Assembly: GCA_048370855.1 (NCBI GenBank)
Contig: DBGEOK010000018.1
Location: forward strand, 1 to 14,012
Source: Limiplasma sp048370855
Lineage (GTDB): Bacteria > Bacillota > Clostridia > Christensenellales > Aristaeellaceae
Reading direction: 5' to 3'
Length of the DNA: 14,012 bases
In this document: piece after piece, positions 1 through 7,513 of the stretch
Numbering within the stretch: position 1 is the stretch's first letter
Layout of the letters: every line of letters starts with the position of its first letter
Translations under genes and position numbers: made by a program
Notes under the pieces: model-generated
Databases searched by the model: none
What the model saw: the letters and a program-made list of their open reading frames with translations, nothing else
Told to the model about the DNA's origin: nothing

Positions 1-371
1 GCGCTTCCCGCAGGTCCCGGCGCCCCCGTCGCTCCCGCAGAACCCGTCACCCCCGTCGGCCCCGTCGCTCCGGTCGCCCCTGTCGATCCCTCAGCGCCCT
101 GGAGGCCACGCGGCCCCGTCGCTCCGGGAAGTCCCCGAGGGCCGATCATGCCTGGCGCTCCCTGCGGCCCCGTGCTCCCCGTCGGCCCCTGTGGCCCCCG
201 TTCCCCCTGAACGCCCCGCGGCCCCTCTGGCCCCGTCGGCCCCGGCACACCCTGCGGCCCTCTTTCTCCTGCCGTACCTGGTCTTCCCTGCGGTCCTTCC
301 GGGCCGATGATCCGAAACGGGTTACAGTTGGGCCGTGATCCGCTCGTTTTTCCATTCCCCCAGTATTGCAT
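1..371 (-). CDS. Collagen-like (Gly-X-Y repeat) protein, 5' part, runs off the left edge
   Basis: The reading frame opens at ATG 371 and stays open to base 1, so only the first 123 residues are present and the C-terminus is missing. Residues 1-22 (MQYWGNGKTS..., with one Cys at 16 and the stretch NPFRII) form a short non-repetitive head. From Gly23 there are 33 uninterrupted Gly-X-Y triplets, rich in GPQ, GPT, GAT and GPR, with a Thr-rich end (GATGATGPTGVTG). This is the signature of bacterial collagen-like proteins, which trimerise into a triple helix at the cell or spore surface; BclA of the Bacillus exosporium is the best-known one. An in-frame TGA nine codons upstream and a GGGAGG site 6 nt before the ATG fix the start. 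There is no signal peptide or transmembrane segment in the head, which favours a mother-cell-made spore-surface protein over a secreted one (inference). Overlapping open frames on both strands here are by-products of the GC-rich repeat. Confidence 0.87.
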   Translation of the reverse strand, partial: MQYWGNGKTSGSRPNCNPFRIIGPEGPQGRPGTAGERGPQGVPGPTGPEGPRGVQGERGPQGPTGSTGPQGAPGMIGPRGLPGATGPRGLQGAEGSTGATGATGPTGVTGSAGATGAPGPAGS

Positions 372-400
372 CGCGCACCTCCCAAAACAACGGCTTCTTC

Positions 401-428
401 AGAATATGCTCCGCCGCGCCCCTGGGTG
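401..428 (-). promoter_or_regulatory. Candidate sporulation-type (sigma-K/E-like) promoter of the collagen-like gene
   Basis: On the minus strand CACC (428-425) is followed after exactly 16 nt by CATATTCT (408-401). This resembles the sigma-K pattern known from Bacillus (mACm, 16-17 nt, CATAnnnTA), except that the last base is G. The box ends 30 nt before the ATG, leaving a short leader with the ribosome binding site. No better sigma-A promoter was seen for this gene. Assignment to a sporulation sigma factor is inference. Confidence 0.4.
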
Positions 429-618
429 AGGCATCCCGCCGGCCATCTGCCATCACGAAAAACATAGGTACGCATTTTTATCCATTTTACAGCTCGCAAT
501 CCGTTCCCGCGACCCGCCATCAGCCCTTTTCCACAGTCTGATTGAGAAAAAGCGGCTTGCGGATACTTTTGCGCCTTGACGGCCAAAGCTGATTTCCGTG
601 ATCCCCCGTCGCCGCGCG

Positions 619-647
619 TTTGCATTTCAATCAAACAGGAGTATAAT
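619..647 (+). promoter_or_regulatory. Sigma-A promoter of the MATE gene
   Basis: TTTGCA (619-624), a 17-nt spacer and a perfect TATAAT (642-647). Transcription would start near 654, which excludes translation starts upstream of that point and supports the ATG at 715. The spacer contains ATCAAACA (630-637), identical to 8 bp of the inverted repeat at the marR promoter; GTTTG at 618-622 gives a partial second arm. Confidence 0.7.
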
Positions 648-714
648 GATAGGCAGCGCGTCCGCCCGCTGGGCCTTGGAACGCATACTACGCTTGAAGC
701 CGAGGAATACAAGC

Positions 715-2085
715 ATGCAAGAGCACGCCATCCTGATGACCGAAGGTTCCGTCTGGCGGCATATCGTTCGCTTTGCGATGCCCGTATTTTGGGGGAACCT
801 GTTCCAGCAGCTTTATAATGTGGTGGATTCGCTGGTAGTGGGCAATTTCCTCGGCAGCGACGCGTTGGCAGCCGTTGGGTCGTCGGGCAGCCTTATCTTT
901 TTGCTGGTCGGCCTGTTTAGCGGCATCTTTACCGGGGCAAGCGTGGTCATATCCCGCTATTTTGGCGCGCGGGACGAGCGAAGGGTACGCACGGCGGTGC
1001 ATACGACGGTCGCCTTCGGGCTTGCGGCGGGCGTGCTGATGTCTGTCGCAGGCGTATTCCTAACCCCTTCCATCCTTATGTGGATGCAAACGCCGGAAAG
1101 CGTCCTCCCGCAATCCATCCTCTATTTCCGCATCTATTTCGCGGGCATTATCTTCGTGGTGCTCTACAACACGGCCACCGGCATTTTTCAGGCCGTGGGG
1201 GACAGCCGCCACCCGTTGTATTACCTGATTGTCTCCTCTGTTCTCAACGTGATCCTCGACCTTTTATTCGTAGCGGGCATGGGGATGGGCGTGGACGGCG
1301 CGGCGCTGGCGACGGTGCTTTCTCAGGCGGTAAGCGCGGCGCTTGGCTTTCATCGCCTGATGAACACCACAGGCGCGTATCGGGTTTGGCCGCGCAAGGT
1401 GCGCTTCGACCTGCCCATGCTCCGGCAAATCCTGACCATGGGCATCCCCTCCGGAATCCAAAATTCCATCATCGCCATCGCCAACGTGGTGGTGCAGTCC
1501 AGCATCAATCTATACGGCGCGATGGCCGTCGCGGGCTGCGGCGCGTACTCCAAAATCGAGGGCTTCGGCTTTCTGCCCATCAGCAGCTTTGCGCTGGCCC
1601 TGGCTACCTTTATCGGCCAAAACCTGGGCGCAAAGGAATATGAGCGCGCACGCCGGGGCGCGCGTTTTGGCATCATCGCCTGCCTGGCGCTTTCCGAGCT
1701 GATCGGCGGCTTGATCTTTCTGCTGTCGCCCGCGCTGATCGCGCTTTTCAACGACGCCCCCGAGGTCGTCTCCTATGGGGTGCTTCAGGCCCGCACGGTG
1801 ACGCTGTTTTATTTTTTGCTGGCGTTCTCTCACTCCATCGCGGGCATCATGCGCGGCGCGGGGCGGGCGATTGTGCCCATGGCGGTCATGCTGGTTTGCT
1901 GGTGCGTTATCCGCGTCGGCTATATTACCCTTGTCGCCCGCAGCTCCGGCAATATTCAAATGATCTTTTGGGCCTATCCCCTGACGTGGTCGCTCAGCTC
2001 CATCGCGTTTTTCTTCTATTACCTCAAGGCGGATTGGCCTCATTACCTGGATCGGAAAGCGGCTCGCGGAGATGGCCGTCCCTGA
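715..2085 (+). CDS. MATE family multidrug/cation antiporter
   Basis: A 456-residue integral membrane protein of the usual MATE length, with about twelve hydrophobic segments in two homologous six-helix halves. The N-terminal half has the stretch FAMPVFWGNLFQQLYNVVDS followed by VVGNFLG and ALAAVGSSG, typical of the first MATE helices in Firmicutes. The loop GAGRAIVPM and the motif IGQNLGA in the second half match conserved MATE positions. Members of this superfamily export cationic drugs, dyes or metabolites in exchange for H+ or Na+; the substrate cannot be told from sequence. The frame stays open upstream to a GTG at 598, but the TATAAT box lies inside that extension. The ATG at 715 is preceded by GAGGA at 8-nt spacing, so I chose it. 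It is a single gene with its own promoter, divergent from the collagen-like gene, and may share control with the marR operon downstream. Confidence 0.93.
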   Translation: MQEHAILMTEGSVWRHIVRFAMPVFWGNLFQQLYNVVDSLVVGNFLGSDALAAVGSSGSLIFLLVGLFSGIFTGASVVISRYFGARDERRVRTAVHTTVAFGLAAGVLMSVAGVFLTPSILMWMQTPESVLPQSILYFRIYFAGIIFVVLYNTATGIFQAVGDSRHPLYYLIVSSVLNVILDLLFVAGMGMGVDGAALATVLSQAVSAALGFHRLMNTTGAYRVWPRKVRFDLPMLRQILTMGIPSGIQNSIIAIANVVVQSSINLYGAMAVAGCGAYSKIEGFGFLPISSFALALATFIGQNLGAKEYERARRGARFGIIACLALSELIGGLIFLLSPALIALFNDAPEVVSYGVLQARTVTLFYFLLAFSHSIAGIMRGAGRAIVPMAVMLVCWCVIRVGYITLVARSSGNIQMIFWAYPLTWSLSSIAFFFYYLKADWPHYLDRKAARGDGRP

Positions 2086-2104
2086 CCGCGCCGCAATTTC
2101 CCGC

Positions 2105-2132
2105 TTGACAATTGAAAATTTTGGCTTATAAT
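2105..2132 (+). promoter_or_regulatory. Sigma-A promoter of the marR-ABC-ABC operon
   Basis: Perfect TTGACA (2105-2110), a 16-nt spacer and perfect TATAAT (2127-2132). The sequence around it is AT-rich against a GC-rich background. Such a strong promoter fits a gene set that is normally held off by a repressor. Confidence 0.88.
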
Positions 2133-2162
2133 GTTTGATGTACAACAGTTTTATATCAAACA
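2132..2162 (+). promoter_or_regulatory. Inverted-repeat operator, likely bound by the downstream MarR protein
   Basis: Left arm TGTTTGATGTA (2132-2142) and right arm TATATCAAACA (2152-2162) match as inverted repeats at 10 of 11 positions with a 9-nt spacer; arm centres are 20 bp apart, about two helical turns. The left arm starts on the last base of the -10 box and the repeat covers the expected transcription start, so a bound dimer would block initiation. Position and symmetry are seen; the identity of the binding protein is inferred from autoregulation being common in MarR operons. Confidence 0.72.
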
Positions 2163-2181
2163 ATGTAAAGGAGACTGAAGC

Positions 2182-2628
2182 ATGTGCGCAAGGCAGCCAT
2201 CGCTTGACAAGATCGGCAAGGACATCCATCGCCTCGATAACCGAATCAAGCGATATATGGACCTTCACGGCAACCGCCGGACATTTGAGGCCATAACCGG
2301 CAACAACGGCCGCATCATCTGCTTTTTGAGCGAGCATGAGGGCCTCGATATCTATCAAAAGGACCTGGAGGATGAGTTTGGCATTACGCGGTCCACGGCC
2401 TCCAGGGTCGTTCAGTTGATGGAGCAAAAAGGTCTGGTGGAGCGCAGGAGCGTCGCGCATGACGCGCGGCTTAAAAAGCTTGTGCTTACCGAAAGGTCCC
2501 GCGAGCTCTCCCATGCCATGCAGCGCGAGGGCGACGATATGGACCGGCTGCTGCTGCGCGGGTTCAGCGTGGAGGAACAGGCGCAGCTCTACCAGTTTTT
2601 GGAACGAATGATACGCAATCTAGAATAA
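2182..2628 (+). CDS. MarR family transcriptional regulator
   Basis: A 148-residue protein of normal MarR length. The winged helix-turn-helix spans about residues 44-105: the helix pair LDIYQKDLEDEFGITRSTASRVV has its recognition helix at about 69-84 (TRSTASRVVQLMEQKG), and the wing contains the conserved D-x-R (D94-A-R96) followed by KKLVLT. Flanking helices (about 8-30 and 108-147) would form the dimer interface. MarR proteins are dimeric repressors released by small aromatic ligands, by oxidation or by metals. An AAAGGAGA site sits 7 nt before the ATG. It is the first gene of an operon with two ABC exporter genes starting 19 nt downstream, so it most probably represses itself and the exporter through the repeat at 2132-2162. 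There is one Cys near the N-terminus (C2), not in a known redox-sensing position, plus C47 in the DNA-binding region. Confidence 0.92.
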   Translation: MCARQPSLDKIGKDIHRLDNRIKRYMDLHGNRRTFEAITGNNGRIICFLSEHEGLDIYQKDLEDEFGITRSTASRVVQLMEQKGLVERRSVAHDARLKKLVLTERSRELSHAMQREGDDMDRLLLRGFSVEEQAQLYQFLERMIRNLE

Positions 2629-2647
2629 CACAGGAGGGAATGAAAGT

Positions 2648-4396
2648 ATGGTTAAACGGCTGATGCAAAGCATCCGGGAATATAAAATCCCCTCGCTCAA
2701 GGCGCCGCTGTACGTATCGCTGGAGGTGGTGATGGAGGTTGTGATACCGCTCCTGATGGCCCGGCTGATCGACAGGGGCATTACGGGCGGCAATATGCCC
2801 TATATTTGGAGGATGGGGCTTGTTCTGCTGCTGGCCGCCGCGATGTCGCTGCTTTTCGGCGCGCTGGCGGGTAAATACGCCGCGGCCGCCTCCGCGGGCT
2901 TCGCTAAAAATCTGCGTAAGGATATGTTTTACCGCGTTCAGGATTTTTCTTTTTCCAATATCGACCGTTTTTCCACCGGCGGCCTTGTCACGCGCATGAC
3001 CACGGATGTGACCAACGTGCAAAACGCTTATCAGATGATCGTGCGCACGGCCTTCCGTTCGCCGTTTATGATGATTTTTTCATTGGCGGCCGCGTTTTCA
3101 ATCGACTGGGAGCTGGCGCTGGTATTCCTGGCGTTCATCCCTGTGCTGGGGGTGGGGCTGTACCTGGTGGCAAGCAAGGCGCACCCTATCTTTGAGCGCG
3201 TGTTCCGCACGTATGACAGGCTCAATAACGTGGTGCAGGAAAACCTGCGCGGCATTCGGGTCGTCAAGGCCTGCGTGCGCGAGGAGCATGAGGAGGAAAA
3301 GTTCGGCGCCATATCCCAAAGCATTTGCAGCGATTTTTCTCGGGCGGAAAAGCTTCTGGCCCTCAATACGCCGCTGATGCAGTTTTGCATGTACGGCTGC
3401 ATGCTCCTGTTAAGCTGGCTTGGCGCGCGGGCGGTGGTCGCCTGCGGCGGGGACGCGGCGCTGGGCCTGTCCACAGGAGAGCTGACGAGCCTCTTTTCCT
3501 ACGCCACGCAGATCCTTTCCAGCCTGATGATGCTTTCGATGGTCTTTGTCATGATTGTGATTTCCCGGGCGTCGGGTCAACGCATCGTGGAGGTATTGGA
3601 CGAAACGAGCGATATTCAAAACCCCCTTAACCCCGTCACGGAGGTCAAGGACGGCTCGGTGGCCTTTGAGAACGTTACCTTCCGCTACCGCCGCTCGGGC
3701 GAAAAGCCGGTGCTGGACCATGTGAACCTCTCGATCCGCTCCGGACAGACCATCGGCATCCTGGGCGGCACGGGCTCCTCAAAATCCAGCCTCGTTCAAC
3801 TGATCCCGCGCCTCTATGACGTAAGCGAGGGCAGCGTAGAAGTCGGCGGCGTGGATGTGCGGCGCTATGACCTGGACGTCCTTCGCAATGCCGTAGCCTT
3901 TGTGCTGCAAAAAAACGAGCTGTTTTCCGGCACCGTCAAGGAAAACCTGCTTTGGGGCAACGAAAACGCCTCCGACGACGAACTGCGGCATGCCTGCGAG
4001 CTTGCCCAGGCGGACGGGTTCATCCGTCAATTTCCCGACGGATACGACACCCATATCGAGCAGGGGGGCGCCAACGTTTCAGGCGGCCAAAAGCAGCGGC
4101 TTTGCATCGCGCGCGCCCTGCTGAAAAACCCAAAGGTGTTGATTCTCGACGACTCTACCAGCGCTGTGGACACCGCGACGGACGCGCTCATCCGCCGCGC
4201 CCTGCGCGAGGAAATCCCCGATACGACCAAAATCATCATTGCCCAGCGCGTAGCCTCCGTCATGGACGCCGACCAGATTCTTGTGCTGGACGAGGGCCGC
4301 GTCGTCGGCTGCGGCAAGCATGAGGAGCTCTTGCGGCAAAGCGCCATTTACCGGGAAGTCTACGAATCCCAGATGAAGGGAGGCGACGGGGAATGA
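2648..4396 (+). CDS. ABC exporter half-transporter, degenerate-site subunit (BmrC/EfrA/TM287-like)
   Basis: 582 residues: a six-helix transmembrane domain (about 18-310) followed by a nucleotide-binding domain (about 335-578). Walker A is GGTGSSKSS at 373-381, with Ser378 where Gly usually precedes the Lys, as is common in this subfamily. The Q-loop Gln is Q421, the signature is VSGGQ at 477-481 and Walker B ends at D501. The catalytic Glu is replaced by Asp502 and the H-switch His by Gln533. These exchanges are the known mark of the degenerate-site partner in heterodimeric exporters such as TM287/288, BmrCD and EfrAB. Its intact signature would complete the catalytic site of the other subunit. 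The start is supported by AGGAGG about 10 nt upstream. Its stop overlaps the start of the next gene (ATGA), indicating coupled translation of two subunits. The likely role is export of hydrophobic drugs or lipids across the cytoplasmic membrane; the substrate is unknown. Confidence 0.93.
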   Translation: MVKRLMQSIREYKIPSLKAPLYVSLEVVMEVVIPLLMARLIDRGITGGNMPYIWRMGLVLLLAAAMSLLFGALAGKYAAAASAGFAKNLRKDMFYRVQDFSFSNIDRFSTGGLVTRMTTDVTNVQNAYQMIVRTAFRSPFMMIFSLAAAFSIDWELALVFLAFIPVLGVGLYLVASKAHPIFERVFRTYDRLNNVVQENLRGIRVVKACVREEHEEEKFGAISQSICSDFSRAEKLLALNTPLMQFCMYGCMLLLSWLGARAVVACGGDAALGLSTGELTSLFSYATQILSSLMMLSMVFVMIVISRASGQRIVEVLDETSDIQNPLNPVTEVKDGSVAFENVTFRYRRSGEKPVLDHVNLSIRSGQTIGILGGTGSSKSSLVQLIPRLYDVSEGSVEVGGVDVRRYDLDVLRNAVAFVLQKNELFSGTVKENLLWGNENASDDELRHACELAQADGFIRQFPDGYDTHIEQGGANVSGGQKQRLCIARALLKNPKVLILDDSTSAVDTATDALIRRALREEIPDTTKIIIAQRVASVMDADQILVLDEGRVVGCGKHEELLRQSAIYREVYESQMKGGDGE

Positions 4397-6309
4397 ACCG
4401 CGGAATCCGCTTCAGGGGCACGGCCGGAAAGCCGAAAAATGTGAAAGGAACGCTCTCCCGCCTGATGGACTATATCAGCCGGTACAGGCTCCGGCTGGCG
4501 CTGGTGAGCGTTTGCATTCTGCTTAGCGCGGTAACAGGCGTGCTGTCCTCCCTGTTTATTCAAAGGCTGATCGACGATTTCATCGCCCCGCTGCTGCTGG
4601 CCGCCGCGCCGGATTTCTCCGGGCTTTTGACGGCCATATTCCAGATGGCGTGCATTTTTGCCGCGGGCATCGCAGCGGGCTACCTGTACAACCGCCTGAT
4701 GGTGGCGGTGGCGCAGGGCGTGCTGAAAAACATCCGCGACGACATGTTTGCCCATATGCAGACGCTGCCCATCCGCTACTTTGACACGCACACGCACGGC
4801 GACGTCATGAGCTACTATACCAACGATACCGACACGCTGCGCCAAATGATCGCTCAATCGCTGCCGCAGGTGCTGTCCTCCGTGGTGACCATGGTATCCG
4901 TATTTGTGGCGATGCTGTCCCTCAGCGTTTGGATGACGCTGTTTGTCGCGGCCTATGCCGCGGTCATGCTGGCCGTTACCCGGCGGATATCCGGCAAAAG
5001 CGGAACCTATTTTGTACGGCAGCAGACCTCGCTCGCCAGCGTCAACGGATATATGGAGGAGATGATTAACGGCCAAAAGGTGGTGAAGGTCTTTTGCCAT
5101 GAGCAAAAAACCAAGCGCGAATTTGACGAGAAAAACGAGGCTCTTTGCCAAAACGCCACCGAAGCCAATAAATTCGCCAATATCCTCATGCCCATCATGA
5201 ACAACATGGGGCACGCGCTCTACGTGCTGCTCGCGGTAATCGGGGCGGCCATCAGCCTGGCCGGCATGGCGAATGTGAGCCTTTCCGGCGTAAACGCCCT
5301 TACCCTGGGCATGATCGCCTCGTTCATGACGCTGTCCCGCAGCTTTGTGATGCCGCTCAGTCAGGTATCGCAGCAGCTCTCTTCCATCATCATGGCGCTG
5401 GCCGGCGCGGAGCGCATTTTCCAGCTCATGGACGAGCCGAGCGAGCAGGACGAGGGGTATGTAACGCTGGTCAACGCGGAGCGGGTAAACGGGGCTTTGC
5501 GGGAGACGCCGGGCCGGACCGGACAATGGGCCTGGAAGCATCCGCATAGCGACGGCTCTCTGACCTACACGGAGCTCCAGGGAGATATTGTGCTTGACGA
5601 TGTTGATTTTGGCTATACGGAAGAAAAGCCGGTTCTGCATCACGTTTCCCTGTATGCCAAGCCCGGGCAGAAGATCGCCTTTGTGGGCGCGACGGGCGCC
5701 GGAAAGACCACCATCACCAACCTGCTCAACCGCTTTTATGATATTGCCGACGGCAAAATACGCTATGACGGCATCAATATCAATAAAATCCGAAAAAGCG
5801 ATCTGAGGCGGTCGCTCGGTATGGTGCTTCAGGATGTCAGCCTGTTTACAGGCACCGTAATGGAAAACCTCCGCTACGGCAAGCTGGACGCGACGGACGA
5901 GGATTGCGTCGCCGCCGCGAAGCTGGTCAACGCCGACAGCTTCATCCGCATGCTGCCGGAGGGCTATCAAACCGTGCTGTCCGGGGACGGCAGCGGCCTG
6001 TCCCAAGGCCAGCGGCAGCTAATATCAATCGCCCGGGCCGCCGTGGCCGATCCTCCCGTGATGATCCTGGACGAGGCCACCTCCTCCATTGACACCCGCA
6101 CGGAGAGCATCGTGCAAAGGGGAATGGATGCCCTGATGCATGGCCGGACGGTATTCGTTATTGCGCATCGGCTTTCCACCGTCCGCAACGCCGACGCGAT
6201 TATGGTGCTGGATCAGGGGCGCATTATCGAACGGGGGGATCATGCCTCGCTGATTGCGCAGCGCGGAACCTATTACCGGCTGTATACCGGGGCGTTCGAG
6301 CTGGAGTAG
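4393..6309 (+). CDS. ABC exporter half-transporter, catalytic subunit (BmrD/EfrB/TM288-like)
   Basis: 638 residues: transmembrane domain about 25-340 and nucleotide-binding domain about 397-636. Walker A is GATGAGKTT (432-440), Q-loop Q480, Walker B D560 with catalytic Glu561, and H-switch His592, all intact. The signature is the non-canonical LSQGQ (536-540), as expected for the partner whose signature faces the degenerate site. A stretch of roughly 45 residues between the two domains (about 350-395, containing QWAWKHPHSDGSL) is longer than in homodimeric exporters and recurs in this subfamily. The start codon overlaps the previous stop, so the two subunits are probably made 1:1. An N-terminal basic stretch of about 20 residues precedes the first helix. 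No clear intrinsic terminator follows; the next gene has its own promoter. Confidence 0.94.
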   Translation: MNRGIRFRGTAGKPKNVKGTLSRLMDYISRYRLRLALVSVCILLSAVTGVLSSLFIQRLIDDFIAPLLLAAAPDFSGLLTAIFQMACIFAAGIAAGYLYNRLMVAVAQGVLKNIRDDMFAHMQTLPIRYFDTHTHGDVMSYYTNDTDTLRQMIAQSLPQVLSSVVTMVSVFVAMLSLSVWMTLFVAAYAAVMLAVTRRISGKSGTYFVRQQTSLASVNGYMEEMINGQKVVKVFCHEQKTKREFDEKNEALCQNATEANKFANILMPIMNNMGHALYVLLAVIGAAISLAGMANVSLSGVNALTLGMIASFMTLSRSFVMPLSQVSQQLSSIIMALAGAERIFQLMDEPSEQDEGYVTLVNAERVNGALRETPGRTGQWAWKHPHSDGSLTYTELQGDIVLDDVDFGYTEEKPVLHHVSLYAKPGQKIAFVGATGAGKTTITNLLNRFYDIADGKIRYDGININKIRKSDLRRSLGMVLQDVSLFTGTVMENLRYGKLDATDEDCVAAAKLVNADSFIRMLPEGYQTVLSGDGSGLSQGQRQLISIARAAVADPPVMILDEATSSIDTRTESIVQRGMDALMHGRTVFVIAHRLSTVRNADAIMVLDQGRIIERGDHASLIAQRGTYYRLYTGAFELE

Positions 6310-6442
6310 CGTCTTCGTCCTCTCCTCCAAGGCATGGCCGCGGGCTTTCCCGCATACATCACTCTGGGGGGCCGCCGCCGCGCGGGCCCGTACCGCCACA
6401 GCGAAAAATATCGTCGGTATGACGCAGGAATCGCGGCCTTTG

Positions 6443-6471
6443 TTGACGAATGGATAGAATTAAACGATCAT
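6443..6471 (+). promoter_or_regulatory. Possible sigma-A promoter of the EAL-domain gene
   Basis: TTGACG (6443-6448), a 17-nt spacer and GATCAT (6466-6471, 4 of 6 matches including the key A and final T). Transcription would start near 6478, giving a leader of about 30 nt to the ATG at 6509. The -35 is good and the -10 weak. The 130 bases before it (6310-6442) hold nothing recognisable. Confidence 0.45.
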
Positions 6472-6508
6472 TTTGGAAAAATTGATGTTGCTTACAGGAG
6501 GTGCGGAC

Positions 6509-7288
6509 ATGACTAGGGAGGAAATCTGCCGTTGCATTGAGGAAGGCAGGATGGAGCTGTTCGGCCAGCCCAAATGGACCGTCGGAAAAAACACCTGCAA
6601 TACCTACGAGGTTTTTGTGGAAAAAATTCTCCTTCCGGACGGCGGCAGGGAGCCGGCGCAGGAGGCGCTGGCGCAAATCGAGGCGGACGCGGAGCTGACG
6701 GAGCGCTTCTCCGACTGGTTTATGCACGCGGCCATGCAATCCGGCGTCACGCTTTCCAACCAGACCAACAGCAACATGACGCTCTCGATGAACGTGCTGC
6801 CCTCCTACGCCAACGGCCCGGCTTTTGTCAAGCGGGTCCAGGATGAGCTGAAGATCACCGGCATGCGCCCCGACAAGCTGCATTTTGAGCTCAGCGAGGC
6901 GCAGCTCCTCACGGAGCGGGGCATTCAAAACCTGAACCAACTGCACGACGAAACCGGAATCAGCCTCTGGCTGGGGAACTTCGGCACCGGCCACAGCAAT
7001 ATCGACTTGTTGATGCACGTACATTTTGACGGACTGGAAATTGACCGTTCCTTCGTGAAGCAAATCCCCATTAACGAGCAGGCGTGCCGCGTGCTGGTGG
7101 GCATCGCCCACCTGGCGGATACGCTGGATCTGCATGTATGCGCCAAAGGGATTGAAGTGGAGGAGCAGATGGAATTTTGCGAGCACCTGGACTTCTTCAA
7201 GGTTCAGGGCTACATGATCGGCATGCCGATGGATTTGGGCGAGCTGCGCGAGTATATTCTCAAATACGCCAAGGGCCGCGAGAGGTAA
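6509..7288 (+). CDS. Stand-alone EAL-domain protein, catalytically degenerate
   Basis: 259 residues, essentially one EAL domain without partner domains or membrane segments. EAL domains hydrolyse c-di-GMP using several acidic metal ligands. Here the EAL motif reads EVF (34-36), while Asn95 (SMNV), Glu127 (FELSE), Asp179, Glu216 and Gln233 (VQGY) are in the expected places. However, DDFGTG has become GNFGTG (156-161), removing both metal-binding Asp residues; the catalytic Lys of KID is Glu177; and the Glu of AEGVE is Lys213. Hydrolysis is therefore very unlikely. Degenerate EAL proteins such as FimX, LapD and YdiV act by binding c-di-GMP or proteins, and that is the likely kind of role here. 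The frame is open from a TTG at 6473, but AGGAGG at 6496-6501 sits 7 nt before the ATG at 6509, which I chose. The gene is monocistronic and convergent with recA. Confidence 0.85.
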   Translation: MTREEICRCIEEGRMELFGQPKWTVGKNTCNTYEVFVEKILLPDGGREPAQEALAQIEADAELTERFSDWFMHAAMQSGVTLSNQTNSNMTLSMNVLPSYANGPAFVKRVQDELKITGMRPDKLHFELSEAQLLTERGIQNLNQLHDETGISLWLGNFGTGHSNIDLLMHVHFDGLEIDRSFVKQIPINEQACRVLVGIAHLADTLDLHVCAKGIEVEEQMEFCEHLDFFKVQGYMIGMPMDLGELREYILKYAKGRER

Positions 7289-7513
7289 GCCAGCCGAAGC
7301 GCTTTTCCCCCTGCCGCTGGAGGTACGCGAAGGTCGCCAGCCTTCCCCGCACGGTTGACGCAAGAACGGCGGCCGGGCTGCTGCTGTGGCGCAAGTCCGG
7401 CATCCTCTTTTGCCAACGCGGACGATGTTTGCGCGGCCAATCCGCGCAATGCGGCGAGCATCGGGGGCTTTGGCCCCGCCGCTCAGCCCATGACCGCCAA
7501 GCCGGCGGACTTT

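Noticed and set aside
146..712. Minus-strand frame of 188 codons over the left region
   Set aside because: It lies out of phase with the Gly-X-Y frame, is Arg/Gly-rich only because it reads the collagen-like repeat in the wrong frame, and has no ribosome binding site.
1510..2514. Minus-strand frame of 334 codons opposite the MATE and marR genes
   Set aside because: It crosses two well-supported genes and a consensus promoter on the other strand, and has no recognisable domain.
4360..6006. Very long minus-strand frame (548 codons) opposite the second ABC gene
   Set aside because: It is an antisense shadow of a clear ABC exporter gene, His/Gln/Arg-rich, with no domain.
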